Of a stretch of DNA of 64,000 nucleotides, positions 1 to 8,847 are shown piece after piece. A model generated the notes under the pieces. That model saw only the letters and a list, made by a program, of their open reading frames with translations, searched no databases and was not told the origin of the DNA. Numbering within the stretch: position 1 is the first letter of the stretch; each line of letters begins with the position of its first letter. A program made the position numbers and the translations under genes. Source of the stretch: Streptomyces sp. yr375. GTDB taxonomy: Bacteria; Actinomycetota; Actinomycetes; Streptomycetales; Streptomycetaceae. The stretch spans positions 1 to 64,000 of the forward strand of contig NZ_FOFF01000046.1 of NCBI RefSeq assembly GCF_900110755.1. The letters run 5' to 3'.

Positions 1-335
1 GGCGGCACCGCACGGTCCGCGAGGCGGTCGGTGAGGTTGCCGGGTGCCCGAGAGCCGGGCGGCACCGCACGGTCCTCGAGGCTGCCGGGGGCCCAAGGGC
101 CGACCGGCGCGACGCGGTCCGCCTCGGCGAGCAGTGCCCAGTCGTCCCGCAGCCGTGACTTCTCCGCGCCGCCGCAGATGGCCGTATCCGCGCCCTCAGC
201 CGCGTCGAGCACGGCACGCAGCAGGAGCAGCCGCCGGGTGTCCTGGTCCCGGACGAGGAGCGCGAGCGTGTCGGCACCCCCCTCGGACCGCCCGAGTTCG
301 GCGAGGACCCGCTCCCAGACCGCCGGAAGAATCAC
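1..335 (-). CDS. 5' part of a probable HExxH-type peptide-modification protein (runs off the left edge)
   Basis: An open minus-strand frame starts with GTG at 335-333 and stays open to the window edge (111 codons seen). The GTG overlaps the TGA of FxsB as GTGA, so translation is probably coupled. The visible part begins MILPAVWERVLAELGR and is Leu/Arg/Ala-rich; no catalytic motif falls within it. In FxSxx-COOH RiPP loci, FxsB is commonly followed by a protein with an HExxH motif, proposed to be a peptide beta-hydroxylase or a degenerate form. That assignment is inferred from position only. The frame contains an 18-bp direct repeat (1-18 and 59-76) encoding DRAVPP twice. The reading frame and coupling are well supported; the function is not. 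Confidence 0.6.
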   Translation of the reverse strand, partial: MILPAVWERVLAELGRSEGGADTLALLVRDQDTRRLLLLRAVLDAAEGADTAICGGAEKSRLRDDWALLAEADRVAPVGPWAPGSLEDRAVPPGSRAPGNLTDRLADRAVP

Positions 336-1522
336 GGGGCGCCCCCTCGGGGTGAGGCCGGGACGGTGGCGGCGTTGGTGGCGGCGGGTACGGCACCGGA
401 TCCAGCTTCCGCGAGTCGGGTCGCCGCGTGGCGGATGAAGCGTTGTAGGTCGGCGCAGTACACGGAGGGGTTGCGGAAGCCGTGGCCGGTCCGGTAGCGG
501 TGGGCGTAGTGGCCGGCGCCGCAGACCTGGAGGAGCGGGCAGGACCGGCACCGGTCGGCGAGGGACGCTGTGCCTGCCTGTCGGGCGGCCACCCCGGGAT
601 GCCGTAGCGCCTCGTCGAAGTCGTGTCGGAAGACGTCCAGGCCGGTGTGGGCCGCGCCCTGGTAGGCCGATTTCAGGGCGTCCACCTGTTCGATCGACCC
701 GTCCGTCTCGACGACCACGGCGTCGAAGGGCGCCGGTCCCAGCGTCTCCGAGTTCGCCGGCAGCCCGAGCAGCAGCGCGACGCACTCCTCGAAGAGCCGT
801 ACCCGTGTCTCCCGCCGCCCGGCCTGCCACCAGCGGTCGAAGACGGCGCACAGCCAGTCGCCGTACACCGACGCCGTACGGTCCCAATGGGGCGGTGGGG
901 CCGACCAGTTGCCGTGCGGCAGCAGCAGGTCCAGGGCCGGTGGGCGCAGGGCGAGCAGCGACTCGTACGTCCGTACCGGGTCCTGCGTGACGTCGACGAC
1001 CGCCAGGATTCCGGCGTACGTCTGCGGGAAGCGGTCGGCGAGCATGCGTGCCCCGCGTGCGGCGGCCGGCCAGGACGGGCGTCCCGCGTGGTCGACGCGG
1101 CGCGCGTTGTGGGCGGGGAGACCGCCGTCGAGGCTGATGCCGACGCCGACCCGGTGCCGAGCCAGGGTCGCGAGGCGCTTCTCGGTGAGCAGGGTCGCGT
1201 TGGTCTGGACGACGGCGCGGACCGTGCAGCCGCCCGGGACCCGGTCGCGGACCAGCGTGGTGAACCGGCCGAGCGTGTCCGCCCCGGCCAGCAACGGTTC
1301 GCCGCCGTGCAGGATCAGCGAGAGCGCGGTCAGGCCATGGGCTCGGGCGTGCTCGGCGATGCGGTCGGCGGTGCGGTCCAGGACCTCGGGGGACGCGGCT
1401 GCGGGACGCCCTCGCCAGGTGTCGTCGGGACCCTCGTAGAGGTAGCAGTACGAGCAGGCGAGGTTGCAGCGGCCGTGCACCTTGACGATGAACTGCCGGA
1501 AGGGCACGTGCTGTTCGGACAC
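332..1522 (-). CDS. fxsB: FxsB-like radical SAM/SPASM peptide-modifying enzyme
   Basis: A radical S-adenosylmethionine enzyme expected to modify the FxsA precursor encoded just upstream. The Cx3CxxC iron-sulfur motif CNLACSYC (Cys19, 23, 26) lies near the N-terminus. A SPASM-type cysteine cluster near the C-terminus (CRSCPLLQVCGAG and a later VYC) would bind auxiliary clusters. A GGEP motif for SAM binding (LHGGEPLL) is present. The frame is open upstream to an ATG at 1597, but GTG at 1522 is preferred because AGGGGGG lies 7 bases before it and the SAM motif then falls at residue 19, giving 396 residues. It ends in a GTGA overlap with the next gene. The bond formed is unknown. Confidence 0.85.
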   Translation of the reverse strand: MSEQHVPFRQFIVKVHGRCNLACSYCYLYEGPDDTWRGRPAAASPEVLDRTADRIAEHARAHGLTALSLILHGGEPLLAGADTLGRFTTLVRDRVPGGCTVRAVVQTNATLLTEKRLATLARHRVGVGISLDGGLPAHNARRVDHAGRPSWPAAARGARMLADRFPQTYAGILAVVDVTQDPVRTYESLLALRPPALDLLLPHGNWSAPPPHWDRTASVYGDWLCAVFDRWWQAGRRETRVRLFEECVALLLGLPANSETLGPAPFDAVVVETDGSIEQVDALKSAYQGAAHTGLDVFRHDFDEALRHPGVAARQAGTASLADRCRSCPLLQVCGAGHYAHRYRTGHGFRNPSVYCADLQRFIRHAATRLAEAGSGAVPAATNAATVPASPRGGAP

Positions 1523-1680
1523 ATCAGCACCCCCCTGTCGGATCCCCGCGGCACGACCCCGCTCCCACGGGAACCGCTTGCCCGCCCCGGGGGACACCCC
1601 AAACCCGGACTGTTCGAGGCTGTCCGATTCGGTGGACGATACGACCGAAACCGATGTCAGAAGGAACTCCGGAAACGGCT

Positions 1681-1896
1681 TCAGAAGGAGCTGCTGAAGC
1701 CCCAGAGCACCTCGCTCGGGCGCTTGGCCCGCTCCCGCAGGTCCGCCAACACCTCCTGGAGCAGCGGGTGCCGGATCGACCCCAACTCGGCCAGCCCCAA
1801 CGCCGTCAGGTCAAGCAGTTCTGATAGATCCGGCAGATCTCCCGTCACTTCTGTGTCCGCCGTCGGCTCCACGTGTGCGTCCATCCCGTTCGCCAT
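1681..1896 (-). CDS. fxsA: FxsA, FxSxx-COOH RiPP precursor peptide
   Basis: A 71-residue peptide ending WGFSSSF, which fits the FXSXX-COOH signature (Phe-x-Ser-x-x at the extreme C-terminus) that defines precursors of FxsB-type systems. The middle is leader-like and acidic/leucine-rich (DLPDLSELLDLTALGLAELG), plausibly the recognition segment for the radical SAM enzyme. It lies 25 bp after the vWA gene and 158 bp before the chosen start of fxsB, all on the same strand. A second in-frame ATG at codon 5 is an alternative start. The modified residues and final activity cannot be read from sequence. Confidence 0.9.
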   Translation of the reverse strand: MANGMDAHVEPTADTEVTGDLPDLSELLDLTALGLAELGSIRHPLLQEVLADLRERAKRPSEVLWGFSSSF

Positions 1897-1921
1897 CCCG
1901 TTCCCCTTCCCCTTCGCTCTC

Positions 1922-4900
1922 TCACCCCAGCTCGGCCAGCCGCTGCGCCGTCTGCTGTGCCGTCGGCTCGCCCGTGCTCAAGTAGTCGTCCGGCAGCCGT
2001 GACCACTCCGTGCGGGCCAGGCGGTACGCCTCCCGGGCGGCGCGCGGCCGGGCCGCCGCTTCATAGGACATACCCCGCCAGTGGTGCGCCTGCGCGCACA
2101 GTTCGACGGCCTCATGGCGCCGGTGTTCGGTCTCGGCCACCCCCTCCGCCTCCCGGGCGGCCTCCGTCGCGTCGCGGAACGCGTCGACGGCGAGGTCGAG
2201 GCGGGCCGGCCGGCGCAGGCTGCGGTAGGCCTCGAACTGGACCTGGCCGAGGTCCAGACGGCAGCGGGCGGCCAGCAGCGGATCGTCCTCCGCCTCGGCC
2301 GCCGCGAGGCCGAAGAGGTGCTCGGCCTCGCGCAGGTCGACGCGGTCCCCGCGGGCCCGGTAGCGCAGCATGAGCGCGCGGCCGAGCAGCAGCAGCCGGT
2401 GGGCGACCTGGCGGCTGCCCGCCGGGGTCTCCATCCGGCAGTCCCGCAGGACGCGGATCGCCCGGGACAGCGTGTCCCGCGCGCGCGGCCCGGACTGCAG
2501 CCCGGCCAGCCGCAGCAGCGCCTCGCCCCACTCGGCGAGGACGTCGGCGTGCGAGGGCGCGTCCCGGGACATGCGCTGGGCGGCCTGCGCGAAGCGGTCC
2601 GCGGCCGCCTCCAGTTCCGCCGGGTCGCCCGACTCGGCGTGGCGGGCGACGGCGATCCGGCCGGCCCGCGCCAGCAGCGCCGCCCGCCGGCCCTGTTCGC
2701 GCACCAGGGCGAGGGCCTCGTCGACCCGGGCCTGCGCGTCGTCCAGCGGGCCGCCCGCCTGGAGCAGCGCGTCGACCAGGTCGCCGAGGACGCGCACACG
2801 CGCGCGTGCCGACTCGGCGGTGTACGGCGGCTCGGCGGCGGTGTCCAGGGCGTTGCGCAGCGACTGCGCGCCCTGCTCGGCGTAGAGGCGGGCCTGTACG
2901 GGGTCGGCGGTGGCGCCGGAGAGGCGCAGCAGGATCCGGCCGTGTTCCAGGGGGAGTTCGGGCGGGCGCAGCCGCCGGTCGGGCCAGACGTCGGCGAAGG
3001 CCTCCAGCATGCCGACGGCGCCCTGGAGCAGCGCGCTGTCCCCGCCGAGCCGCCACTGCGCGTCCAGGGCGCGCACCCGTTCCAGGGTGAGTTTCAGCGC
3101 CTGGTTCTCGTCGAGGTCGGGGGCCGCGCAGGCGACGGCGTACTCGCGGTCGGCGCGGCGCAGCAGGTCCAGGGCGCCGGTCCGGTCGCCGCGCCGCCTG
3201 CGGTCGGTGGCCGCCGCGTGCAACACCCTGGCCAGGACGGCCCGTTCGCGCAGTCGGCGCGGGTGCGCGGTGGCACGTTCGGCGGCTGCCTCGGCCTCCT
3301 GGAGGAGGTCGTCGCCGCCCTGGACCTCCCACAGGCGCAGGGTGCAGTGCGCGTACTCGGCCCACAGTTCGGGGTCCGCACCGGCCGGGCGTTCGTGTGC
3401 GGTGGCGCCGCGCAGCAACTGCACGGCGTCGATGGCGTCCTGGATCATGCCCTCGCCGTCGAAGCGTTCGATCAGGGCGCGGGCCCGGCGGACCGCCTGG
3501 TGTGTCGGCCGGTCGGCGGTCTGCCCGGGGCCGGTGCGGCCGCCGGGGGTCTCGAACTGCTCGGGCAGCGGCATGAACCGGCGCAGCACCCGGGCGGCGA
3601 CCTCGGCGAACGGCTGCGGAACGGGGGCTTCCCCGCCGCCCGCGCCGTTACCGCCGTGGTCCCCGTTGTAGCCGCTATCGCCGTTGTAGCCGTTGTCGCT
3701 GCTGTCGCCGTTGTCCGGGGTGGGGGTGGCGGGTGCGTAGGGGCGGCCCGCGCCGCCGTCGCCGAGCTGGGCCAGGGCGAGGGCCGGGAAGTTGGGGCCG
3801 CCCTTGCCGAAGCGCAGCTCGATGTACTCGGAGCAGTGCTTGAGCACGAGCATGGCCTCGTCGCGGCCGAGCCGGGACAACAGGGCGTCGCGGACGTCCG
3901 GTTCGATGCGGTACCACTGGGCGCCGTCGCCCGAGTACTCCTCCGAGGCGCGCGTGACGAGGCCGCCGACCAGCACCTCGGCGAGTTCGGCGGGCCCCGA
4001 GTCGGGCAGCATCGTGCGCTGCACGAGCTGCATCACGGGCAGGCACAGGGGGGCGGCGGCCAGATAGACGGCGAGGCGGCCGGCGGCCGACGAGGCGCTG
4101 GAGCTGAACCTGCTGACCCGCTCGAACGGCGTGCGCCGCCGGTCCGCGCGCGCGGCGGGCGCGGGCGGCTGGTCGGCGCGCACCCAGCCCACGGCGCCCG
4201 GTACGGGCCCGGCGCCGGCCCCGGACAGCAGCCTGGCCCAAGCGCCGAGGGCCACCGGCTCGGGCGGCAGCACCGGCACGGGCAGCGCGCCCCGGCGGGC
4301 CTCGGCGGGGGTGCCGGCCGGGGTGCGGACGCGCAGCGCGGCCGCTCCGCCGAGGGTCTCGCCGCGACTCAACTCGCAGAAGATCACGGGGAGTCGGGTG
4401 CGGTTCCACAGGCGTTGCGGGAGCGGCTGGAGCACGGCGACCGGGCCCTGCCGGGACAGGTGGTGCAGCAGGCGGTGCGCGTGGCCGCTGTGCCACAGGG
4501 GGCCCGCGCAGTCGCTGACGACCAGGACGATGCGGCGGCCGGTGGGGTCGCTGAGCCGGTCCGCGGAGTGCAGCGGCGCGGCGTACACGTCCGGGCTGCG
4601 GCTGACGGCCGGATCGCCGTCCGGGCCCTGGTGCAGATGGCTGACCTGGATGTCGGAGAACGCGCCCAACTGGCCGAAGACCTGCTGGAGTTCGACGAAG
4701 AGCCGGTCCCACACGCGCATCGACGACGAGGCGTCCAGGACCAGTTGCAGCCGGGCGTCGGCCCGGGTGACGGCCCGGTGGACGGGCAGGATCAGGCCGC
4801 CGGCCTGCGCGCTGCGCTCCGCCGTCGCCGTCTCGTCCAACTCGGTGCGCAGCGGCGGCGCGGGGCTGCGGTAGCGCTGCAACCGCCGTAATGCGCGCTG

Positions 4901-5362
4901 GAGTTCGAGCGGCGAGGGCAGTGCCGGGGCGGCGGGCACGCCCACCGGCAGCGCGGTCGCCCGGCCCGCGCCACGGGTTCGGGGCGTCCCGTCCTGCGGC
5001 ACCGGGTACAGGCTGACCCGCCCGTCGGCCGCCACGTCCCGCGCGGGCGGCGCGGGCCGTTCGCTCTCGGGAGGCGCGACCCCGTTCTTGCCGTGCGAGC
5101 CGTCGAGCCGGGGCAGGGGGCGGTCGCCGGTTCCGGGTCCGGCGGGCGGGTCCTCGGGCACCGGGTCGTCCACCACCGGCCGGGTCCACCGCGCCAGCCA
5201 CAACGCGTCGCACAACTGCGGTACGTCGGGGTCGAGTCCGACGTCACGCAACCGCGCGACGAGCTCGGCGAGCGGATCGCCGCCCCGCGCGCCGGAGTTC
5301 GGTGTCTCGGGACGGTGCCCGCCGGGCGGGACGGGACCGTGGCGGGCCGCTGCGTCGGGCAT
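1922..5362 (-). CDS. vWA/TPR scaffold protein of the SAV_2336 type
   Basis: A 1146-residue multidomain protein. The N-terminal ~60 residues (RLRDVGLDPDVPQLCDALWLARW) resemble the SAV_2336 N-terminal domain found in Streptomyces conflict-type operons. Around residue 210 a von Willebrand A-like fold begins with a MIDAS-type DASSS motif (LVLDASSSMRVWD) and continues to VSDC. A low-complexity Asn/Gly/Asp linker sits near residue 560. The C-terminal half is Leu/Ala/Arg-rich helical repeat sequence resembling TPR/SEL1 arrays. Start ATG 5362 has GGTGAGG upstream and lies 7 bp after the MoxR stop. In vWA-MoxR-VMAP systems the vWA protein is thought to partner the ATPase. No transmembrane segment is evident. 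Confidence 0.8.
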   Translation of the reverse strand: MPDAAARHGPVPPGGHRPETPNSGARGGDPLAELVARLRDVGLDPDVPQLCDALWLARWTRPVVDDPVPEDPPAGPGTGDRPLPRLDGSHGKNGVAPPESERPAPPARDVAADGRVSLYPVPQDGTPRTRGAGRATALPVGVPAAPALPSPLELQRALRRLQRYRSPAPPLRTELDETATAERSAQAGGLILPVHRAVTRADARLQLVLDASSSMRVWDRLFVELQQVFGQLGAFSDIQVSHLHQGPDGDPAVSRSPDVYAAPLHSADRLSDPTGRRIVLVVSDCAGPLWHSGHAHRLLHHLSRQGPVAVLQPLPQRLWNRTRLPVIFCELSRGETLGGAAALRVRTPAGTPAEARRGALPVPVLPPEPVALGAWARLLSGAGAGPVPGAVGWVRADQPPAPAARADRRRTPFERVSRFSSSASSAAGRLAVYLAAAPLCLPVMQLVQRTMLPDSGPAELAEVLVGGLVTRASEEYSGDGAQWYRIEPDVRDALLSRLGRDEAMLVLKHCSEYIELRFGKGGPNFPALALAQLGDGGAGRPYAPATPTPDNGDSSDNGYNGDSGYNGDHGGNGAGGGEAPVPQPFAEVAARVLRRFMPLPEQFETPGGRTGPGQTADRPTHQAVRRARALIERFDGEGMIQDAIDAVQLLRGATAHERPAGADPELWAEYAHCTLRLWEVQGGDDLLQEAEAAAERATAHPRRLRERAVLARVLHAAATDRRRRGDRTGALDLLRRADREYAVACAAPDLDENQALKLTLERVRALDAQWRLGGDSALLQGAVGMLEAFADVWPDRRLRPPELPLEHGRILLRLSGATADPVQARLYAEQGAQSLRNALDTAAEPPYTAESARARVRVLGDLVDALLQAGGPLDDAQARVDEALALVREQGRRAALLARAGRIAVARHAESGDPAELEAAADRFAQAAQRMSRDAPSHADVLAEWGEALLRLAGLQSGPRARDTLSRAIRVLRDCRMETPAGSRQVAHRLLLLGRALMLRYRARGDRVDLREAEHLFGLAAAEAEDDPLLAARCRLDLGQVQFEAYRSLRRPARLDLAVDAFRDATEAAREAEGVAETEHRRHEAVELCAQAHHWRGMSYEAAARPRAAREAYRLARTEWSRLPDDYLSTGEPTAQQTAQRLAELG

Positions 5363-5369
5363 CAGGCCC

Positions 5370-6392
5370 TCACCTCGGGCGGTCGAGTCGCTGGATGAGC
5401 AGGTCGGCCAGCCGGTCGCGACTGGGCGGCGCGGCCGCGTCGGTGAGGTAGATCGCGTTCAACAACTGGTCCGCCGCGAGGAGTTCACTGCGCGACCGCT
5501 CCAGGAACCGGGTGATCAGATCGTCCCCGGCACGCGCCGCCTCGGCACCGAGATGCGCGCGGACGAAGGTGGCGAGCCGGTTGTGGTCGGGGCGCCCCAG
5601 CTCCAGGTGGATGCAGCGGCGCATCAGCGGGGCGGGGAAGTCGCGCTCCCCGTTGCTGGTGAGCACCACGAACGGGAAGGCGCGGCAGCGCACCCGGCCG
5701 TCGCGCACCCGGACCTTCACCCCGTCGGCGGTCAGCACCTCCGCCTCGCCGTCCGGCAGCCGGTCGGCGATCCGCTCCAGCTCGGGGATCGCGAACTCGC
5801 CCTCCTCCAGGACGTTCAGCAGGTCGTTGGGCAGGTCGATGTCGCTCTTGTCCAGCTCGTCGATGAGCAGCACGCGCGGGGTGTCGGAGGGCAGCAGCGC
5901 GGTGCCGAGCGGGCCCAGCCGGATGTAGCTGCCGATGCCCTCGACCGCGCCCGGCAGCCCCGCCGCCGCCCCGAACCCGCCCTGCGCGGCGATCTGCACG
6001 TCCTGAAGCCGGGCGATCGCGTCGTAGTGGTAGAGCCCGTCCTGAAGCGCGGAACGGCTCACGATCGACCAGCGCAGCACGCTGCCGAGGCCGAGTTCGT
6101 ACGCCACCGAGTGCGCGAGCGTGCTCTTGCCCGCGCCGGGGCTGCCCGTGACGAGCAGGGGGCGGCGCAGATAGAGCGCCGCGTTGATCATCTCCAGTTC
6201 CTCGGCGCCCGGCCGGTGCAGTTCCGCAAGGTGCCGGTGCGCGCCGAGCCTGCGGTCCTGGGAGCCGTCGCCGGACCCGGCCGCGTCCCGGCTGGTGAAG
6301 TCCCGCCAGGGGGGCGGGGCGGGCAGCCGCTCCAGACCGTCGTGGGGTTCGCCGGCGCCTCGGTAGATGAGCCACTCACTGGATTCGGTCAT
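5370..6392 (-). CDS. MoxR-type AAA+ ATPase
   Basis: A 340-residue AAA+ ATPase. Walker A is GSPGAGKST (near residue 85) and Walker B is VLLIDELDKSD (near 175). A sensor-like segment (VVLTSNGERDFPAPLMRRC) contains a candidate sensor Asn and arginine finger. MoxR ATPases act as chaperone or remodelling partners of vWA proteins, and the neighbour downstream is exactly that. Within vWA-MoxR-VMAP conflict systems the ATPase is proposed to act as an NTP-dependent switch on the protease/VMAP arm. It lies between the trypsin-VMAP gene (118 bp) and the vWA gene (7 bp), so it is probably cotranscribed with both. Confidence 0.88.
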   Translation of the reverse strand: MTESSEWLIYRGAGEPHDGLERLPAPPPWRDFTSRDAAGSGDGSQDRRLGAHRHLAELHRPGAEELEMINAALYLRRPLLVTGSPGAGKSTLAHSVAYELGLGSVLRWSIVSRSALQDGLYHYDAIARLQDVQIAAQGGFGAAAGLPGAVEGIGSYIRLGPLGTALLPSDTPRVLLIDELDKSDIDLPNDLLNVLEEGEFAIPELERIADRLPDGEAEVLTADGVKVRVRDGRVRCRAFPFVVLTSNGERDFPAPLMRRCIHLELGRPDHNRLATFVRAHLGAEAARAGDDLITRFLERSRSELLAADQLLNAIYLTDAAAPPSRDRLADLLIQRLDRPR

Positions 6393-6510
6393 GATCCGGT
6401 CCTCGTCACTCGTCCACCGCCGCGGCCGTCCGAACGTGCATCACGTTATCCATCCTGGGGTGCCTGGGTAAGGGGCCGAAAGCGCCGACAAGCCCTGCGC
6501 GCGGGTGAGT

Positions 6511-8847
6511 TCAAGGGGCCTCCAGGAGGTCCCCGGTACCGGGGAGGGGCTGGTGCGGATCGTCGTAGAGCAGGGCGACGCCGTCCGCCCAGAAGGACTC
6601 GGTGCGGCCCGCGCGCAGCCGCATCCGCAGATCGTGCACGGCCTCGGGGAGGTGGTGGGCGCTGGCCGGTTCGGCGATCTCGTCGATCGTGCCGCGGTGG
6701 AACTCCCCGCACACGACGTCGGGCCGGCCGCGCCGCCTGCGCCACAGCGCCACGCCGTAGCCGCCGAGCACGATCCGGGCGAGCGCCTCCGCGTCGTCCT
6801 CGTACCGCAGATCGCCGTACCGGCAGAGCACCGGGACGGTGCCGTGCGACAGCGCGCGCAACTGCTCCACGGTCGGCACGGGTTTACGCAACCCGTCGTC
6901 GCAGTCCAGGACTTCGGCTTTCGCACGGTGCGCATGCAGCCACCGCCAGCGAGCGCGCCGCTCGACGTCCAGATCGTCCAGATCGTCCAGATCACCATCA
7001 CTGGCGTCGACGTCTTCGTCCTCTTCGCCCTCCTCGTCCTCGCTCTCGAACAGGCCGAATCGTGCCGTCGGGTCGTACGACGCGTCGAACGCCTCGTCGG
7101 ACAGCCGGTCGCGGTCGGCGCAGCGCACGACGACCGGCCGCAGGGCGCCCAACTGCTCGGCGTCGGTGGGGAGTTGCCAGGTGTCCACCGCCAGGCCGAG
7201 GAGCGCGTGGGGCAGCGCCACCTGGAGGAGCGCGGGCCGGCCTGGCTCGTCGCACTGCCGGAAGGCCTCCGCGAGCGGGCCGGCGACGTGGGCGGACAGG
7301 TCGGCCAGGGGCGTGCGTTCGGCCTCGTGCAGCCGGACCGCCTCGCCGCCGGGCGCGGCCACGGAGACGGACCAGTCGCAACGGTCCGGCTCCCAGCCGC
7401 GCCGCACCAGTTCGAGCAGGGCGGACGGCCGGCCCGCACTGCCGACGGCACGGGCACGCGCACGTGCGTCGACCGCGGTACGGCGCTGCTGCCGCCGGTG
7501 CTGCTTGCGTCCGCCGGGTTTACCGGACGGCCCGAGGACGAGGTCGGGGACGTCGGCCTCGTCCCGCTGGCGCAGCCGTTCGACGCGCTGTTCGGCGAGG
7601 CCGGACCGGTAGCGGGCGCTGAGCCGCTGCGCGGCCTGCCACACCCACACCCACAGGGCCTTCTCCGCGTCCGGGGTGCTGGGCACGACGAACGGGCGCG
7701 GAGCCGACATCGCCAGCATCGCGTAGTCGAGTACGAGTTCCAGCGCGCCGTCGTCACTCGCGCTCTCGTACAGCGCCCCGAGGCCGTCGCGCCAGCCGCG
7801 TGGTGCGGGCAGCGGGGTGGGGGCCTGGAGGTCGGGGAGCGCGTCGAGGATGTCGAGCAGGCCGCGGGTGCTCTCGGGCGGCGGGAGTTCGGCGAGCCGG
7901 CCCAGCAGTTGGATCCGCTCGTCAGGGGTGAGGGTGCGGCCCGGGCGGGCGCCGAGCCTGGCCTGCACGTCGGTCCAGGTCTGACGCCGGGAGGCGGGGT
8001 GGCGCTGCCGGTCGCGGTGGTAGCGGTCGTGCGCGTGGAACACCGCCTGGTAGAGGTCGCTGTGCTCGGCCGGCACCGCCGCCGCGGGCACCCGCAGGGT
8101 GCGCAACTGCTCGATCCCGGTGGACGTGCCGCCGGGCCGGTGGTCCGAGCGGGCCTTCAGGACGCCGATCACCTCACCGCGCACGGGGTCGATCACGGGG
8201 CCGCCCGAGACGCCGTACGGCAGGTCGTTGTCGCCGAGCCGCATCTGCACGTCCGAGGACCAGCCACCGATGGTGCCCTGCACGGTGAGCGTCCCGTCGA
8301 TGACCTGTAAACGCCCCTCGTTCTCGGTCCACCCGGCGTACAGCACCCGCCCCTCGCCGTAATAGGCGGCCGGCCGCTCGGAGACGTACACACACTCGTG
8401 GTCGTCGACGGGTTCGGTGAGCTGAACGAGCGCAAGATCCGGAGTAGGCCAGTTACCGGACGACACCGCCGCGGTCCGTCGCTCGGCCCACTCGGTGCGG
8501 TCGATCATCCCTGTGTGGTCGGTCATCCCTGTGTGGTCGGTCATCCCTGTGTGGTCGGGGAGTGTCGCCACCACCCTGCCGGGCGCGGTCGACGTGCCGC
8601 GCCCCGGCGCTGTCTCGTACACCACCGCGACCTCGCCCCCTTCCCCGCCGCAGGCCACATGTGCGCAGGTCAGAACCCAGTTCGGGGCGATGAAGAAGCC
8701 GCTCCCGAGGAACGTGCCGGGCTCCTCCAGGGCATACCCGACCACCGGGCGATGAATGCGTACGGTCGCCGCCACGACGAGTCCACGCAGCGCACGGCGG
8801 GCCGCATCGAACGCATTCGATGCGCCCGGGGCGTGCCCGCCCGTCAC
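6511..8847 (-). CDS. Trypsin-like serine protease fused to a VMAP-type domain
   Basis: A 778-residue protein. The N-terminal third is a trypsin-like fold with an apparently complete triad: His in VLTCAHVA, Asp in PTPDLALVQL, Ser in YGVSGGPVID. No signal peptide is seen, so it probably acts in the cytoplasm. The remainder matches the layout of vWA-MoxR-associated proteins (VMAP middle and C domains), with a Trp/Arg-rich C-terminal part. The start is set at GTG 8847 because it overlaps the stop of the trypco1 frame as GTGA; the same frame stays open further upstream through low-complexity DNA that I regard as non-coding in this frame. A triple 6-residue repeat (DHTGMT) sits in a protease loop. 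The role in a conflict or suicide response is inferred from family knowledge. Confidence 0.82.
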   Translation of the reverse strand: MTGGHAPGASNAFDAARRALRGLVVAATVRIHRPVVGYALEEPGTFLGSGFFIAPNWVLTCAHVACGGEGGEVAVVYETAPGRGTSTAPGRVVATLPDHTGMTDHTGMTDHTGMIDRTEWAERRTAAVSSGNWPTPDLALVQLTEPVDDHECVYVSERPAAYYGEGRVLYAGWTENEGRLQVIDGTLTVQGTIGGWSSDVQMRLGDNDLPYGVSGGPVIDPVRGEVIGVLKARSDHRPGGTSTGIEQLRTLRVPAAAVPAEHSDLYQAVFHAHDRYHRDRQRHPASRRQTWTDVQARLGARPGRTLTPDERIQLLGRLAELPPPESTRGLLDILDALPDLQAPTPLPAPRGWRDGLGALYESASDDGALELVLDYAMLAMSAPRPFVVPSTPDAEKALWVWVWQAAQRLSARYRSGLAEQRVERLRQRDEADVPDLVLGPSGKPGGRKQHRRQQRRTAVDARARARAVGSAGRPSALLELVRRGWEPDRCDWSVSVAAPGGEAVRLHEAERTPLADLSAHVAGPLAEAFRQCDEPGRPALLQVALPHALLGLAVDTWQLPTDAEQLGALRPVVVRCADRDRLSDEAFDASYDPTARFGLFESEDEEGEEDEDVDASDGDLDDLDDLDVERRARWRWLHAHRAKAEVLDCDDGLRKPVPTVEQLRALSHGTVPVLCRYGDLRYEDDAEALARIVLGGYGVALWRRRRGRPDVVCGEFHRGTIDEIAEPASAHHLPEAVHDLRMRLRAGRTESFWADGVALLYDDPHQPLPGTGDLLEAP
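8503..8556 (-). repeat. Three tandem 18-bp units inside the protease coding sequence
   Basis: Units at 8503-8520, 8521-8538 and 8539-8556 are nearly identical (core tcatccctgtgtggtc). On the coding strand they specify DHTGM followed by T or I, three times, then DRTEW. Because the unit length is a multiple of three, copy-number change would keep the protease frame. It lies in the loop between the catalytic His and Asp regions. Confidence 0.9.

Noticed and set aside
2081..4891. 936-codon plus-strand frame opposite the vWA gene
   Set aside because: It mirrors the real minus-strand gene in composition, has no recognisable domain, and is a GC-rich shadow frame.
5088..8310. Long plus-strand frames opposite MoxR and trypsin-VMAP
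   Set aside because: They lack domains and lie antisense to genes with clear catalytic motifs.
8503..8556. Possible CRISPR-like repeats
   Set aside because: Units are contiguous with no spacers and lie inside a protease coding sequence.
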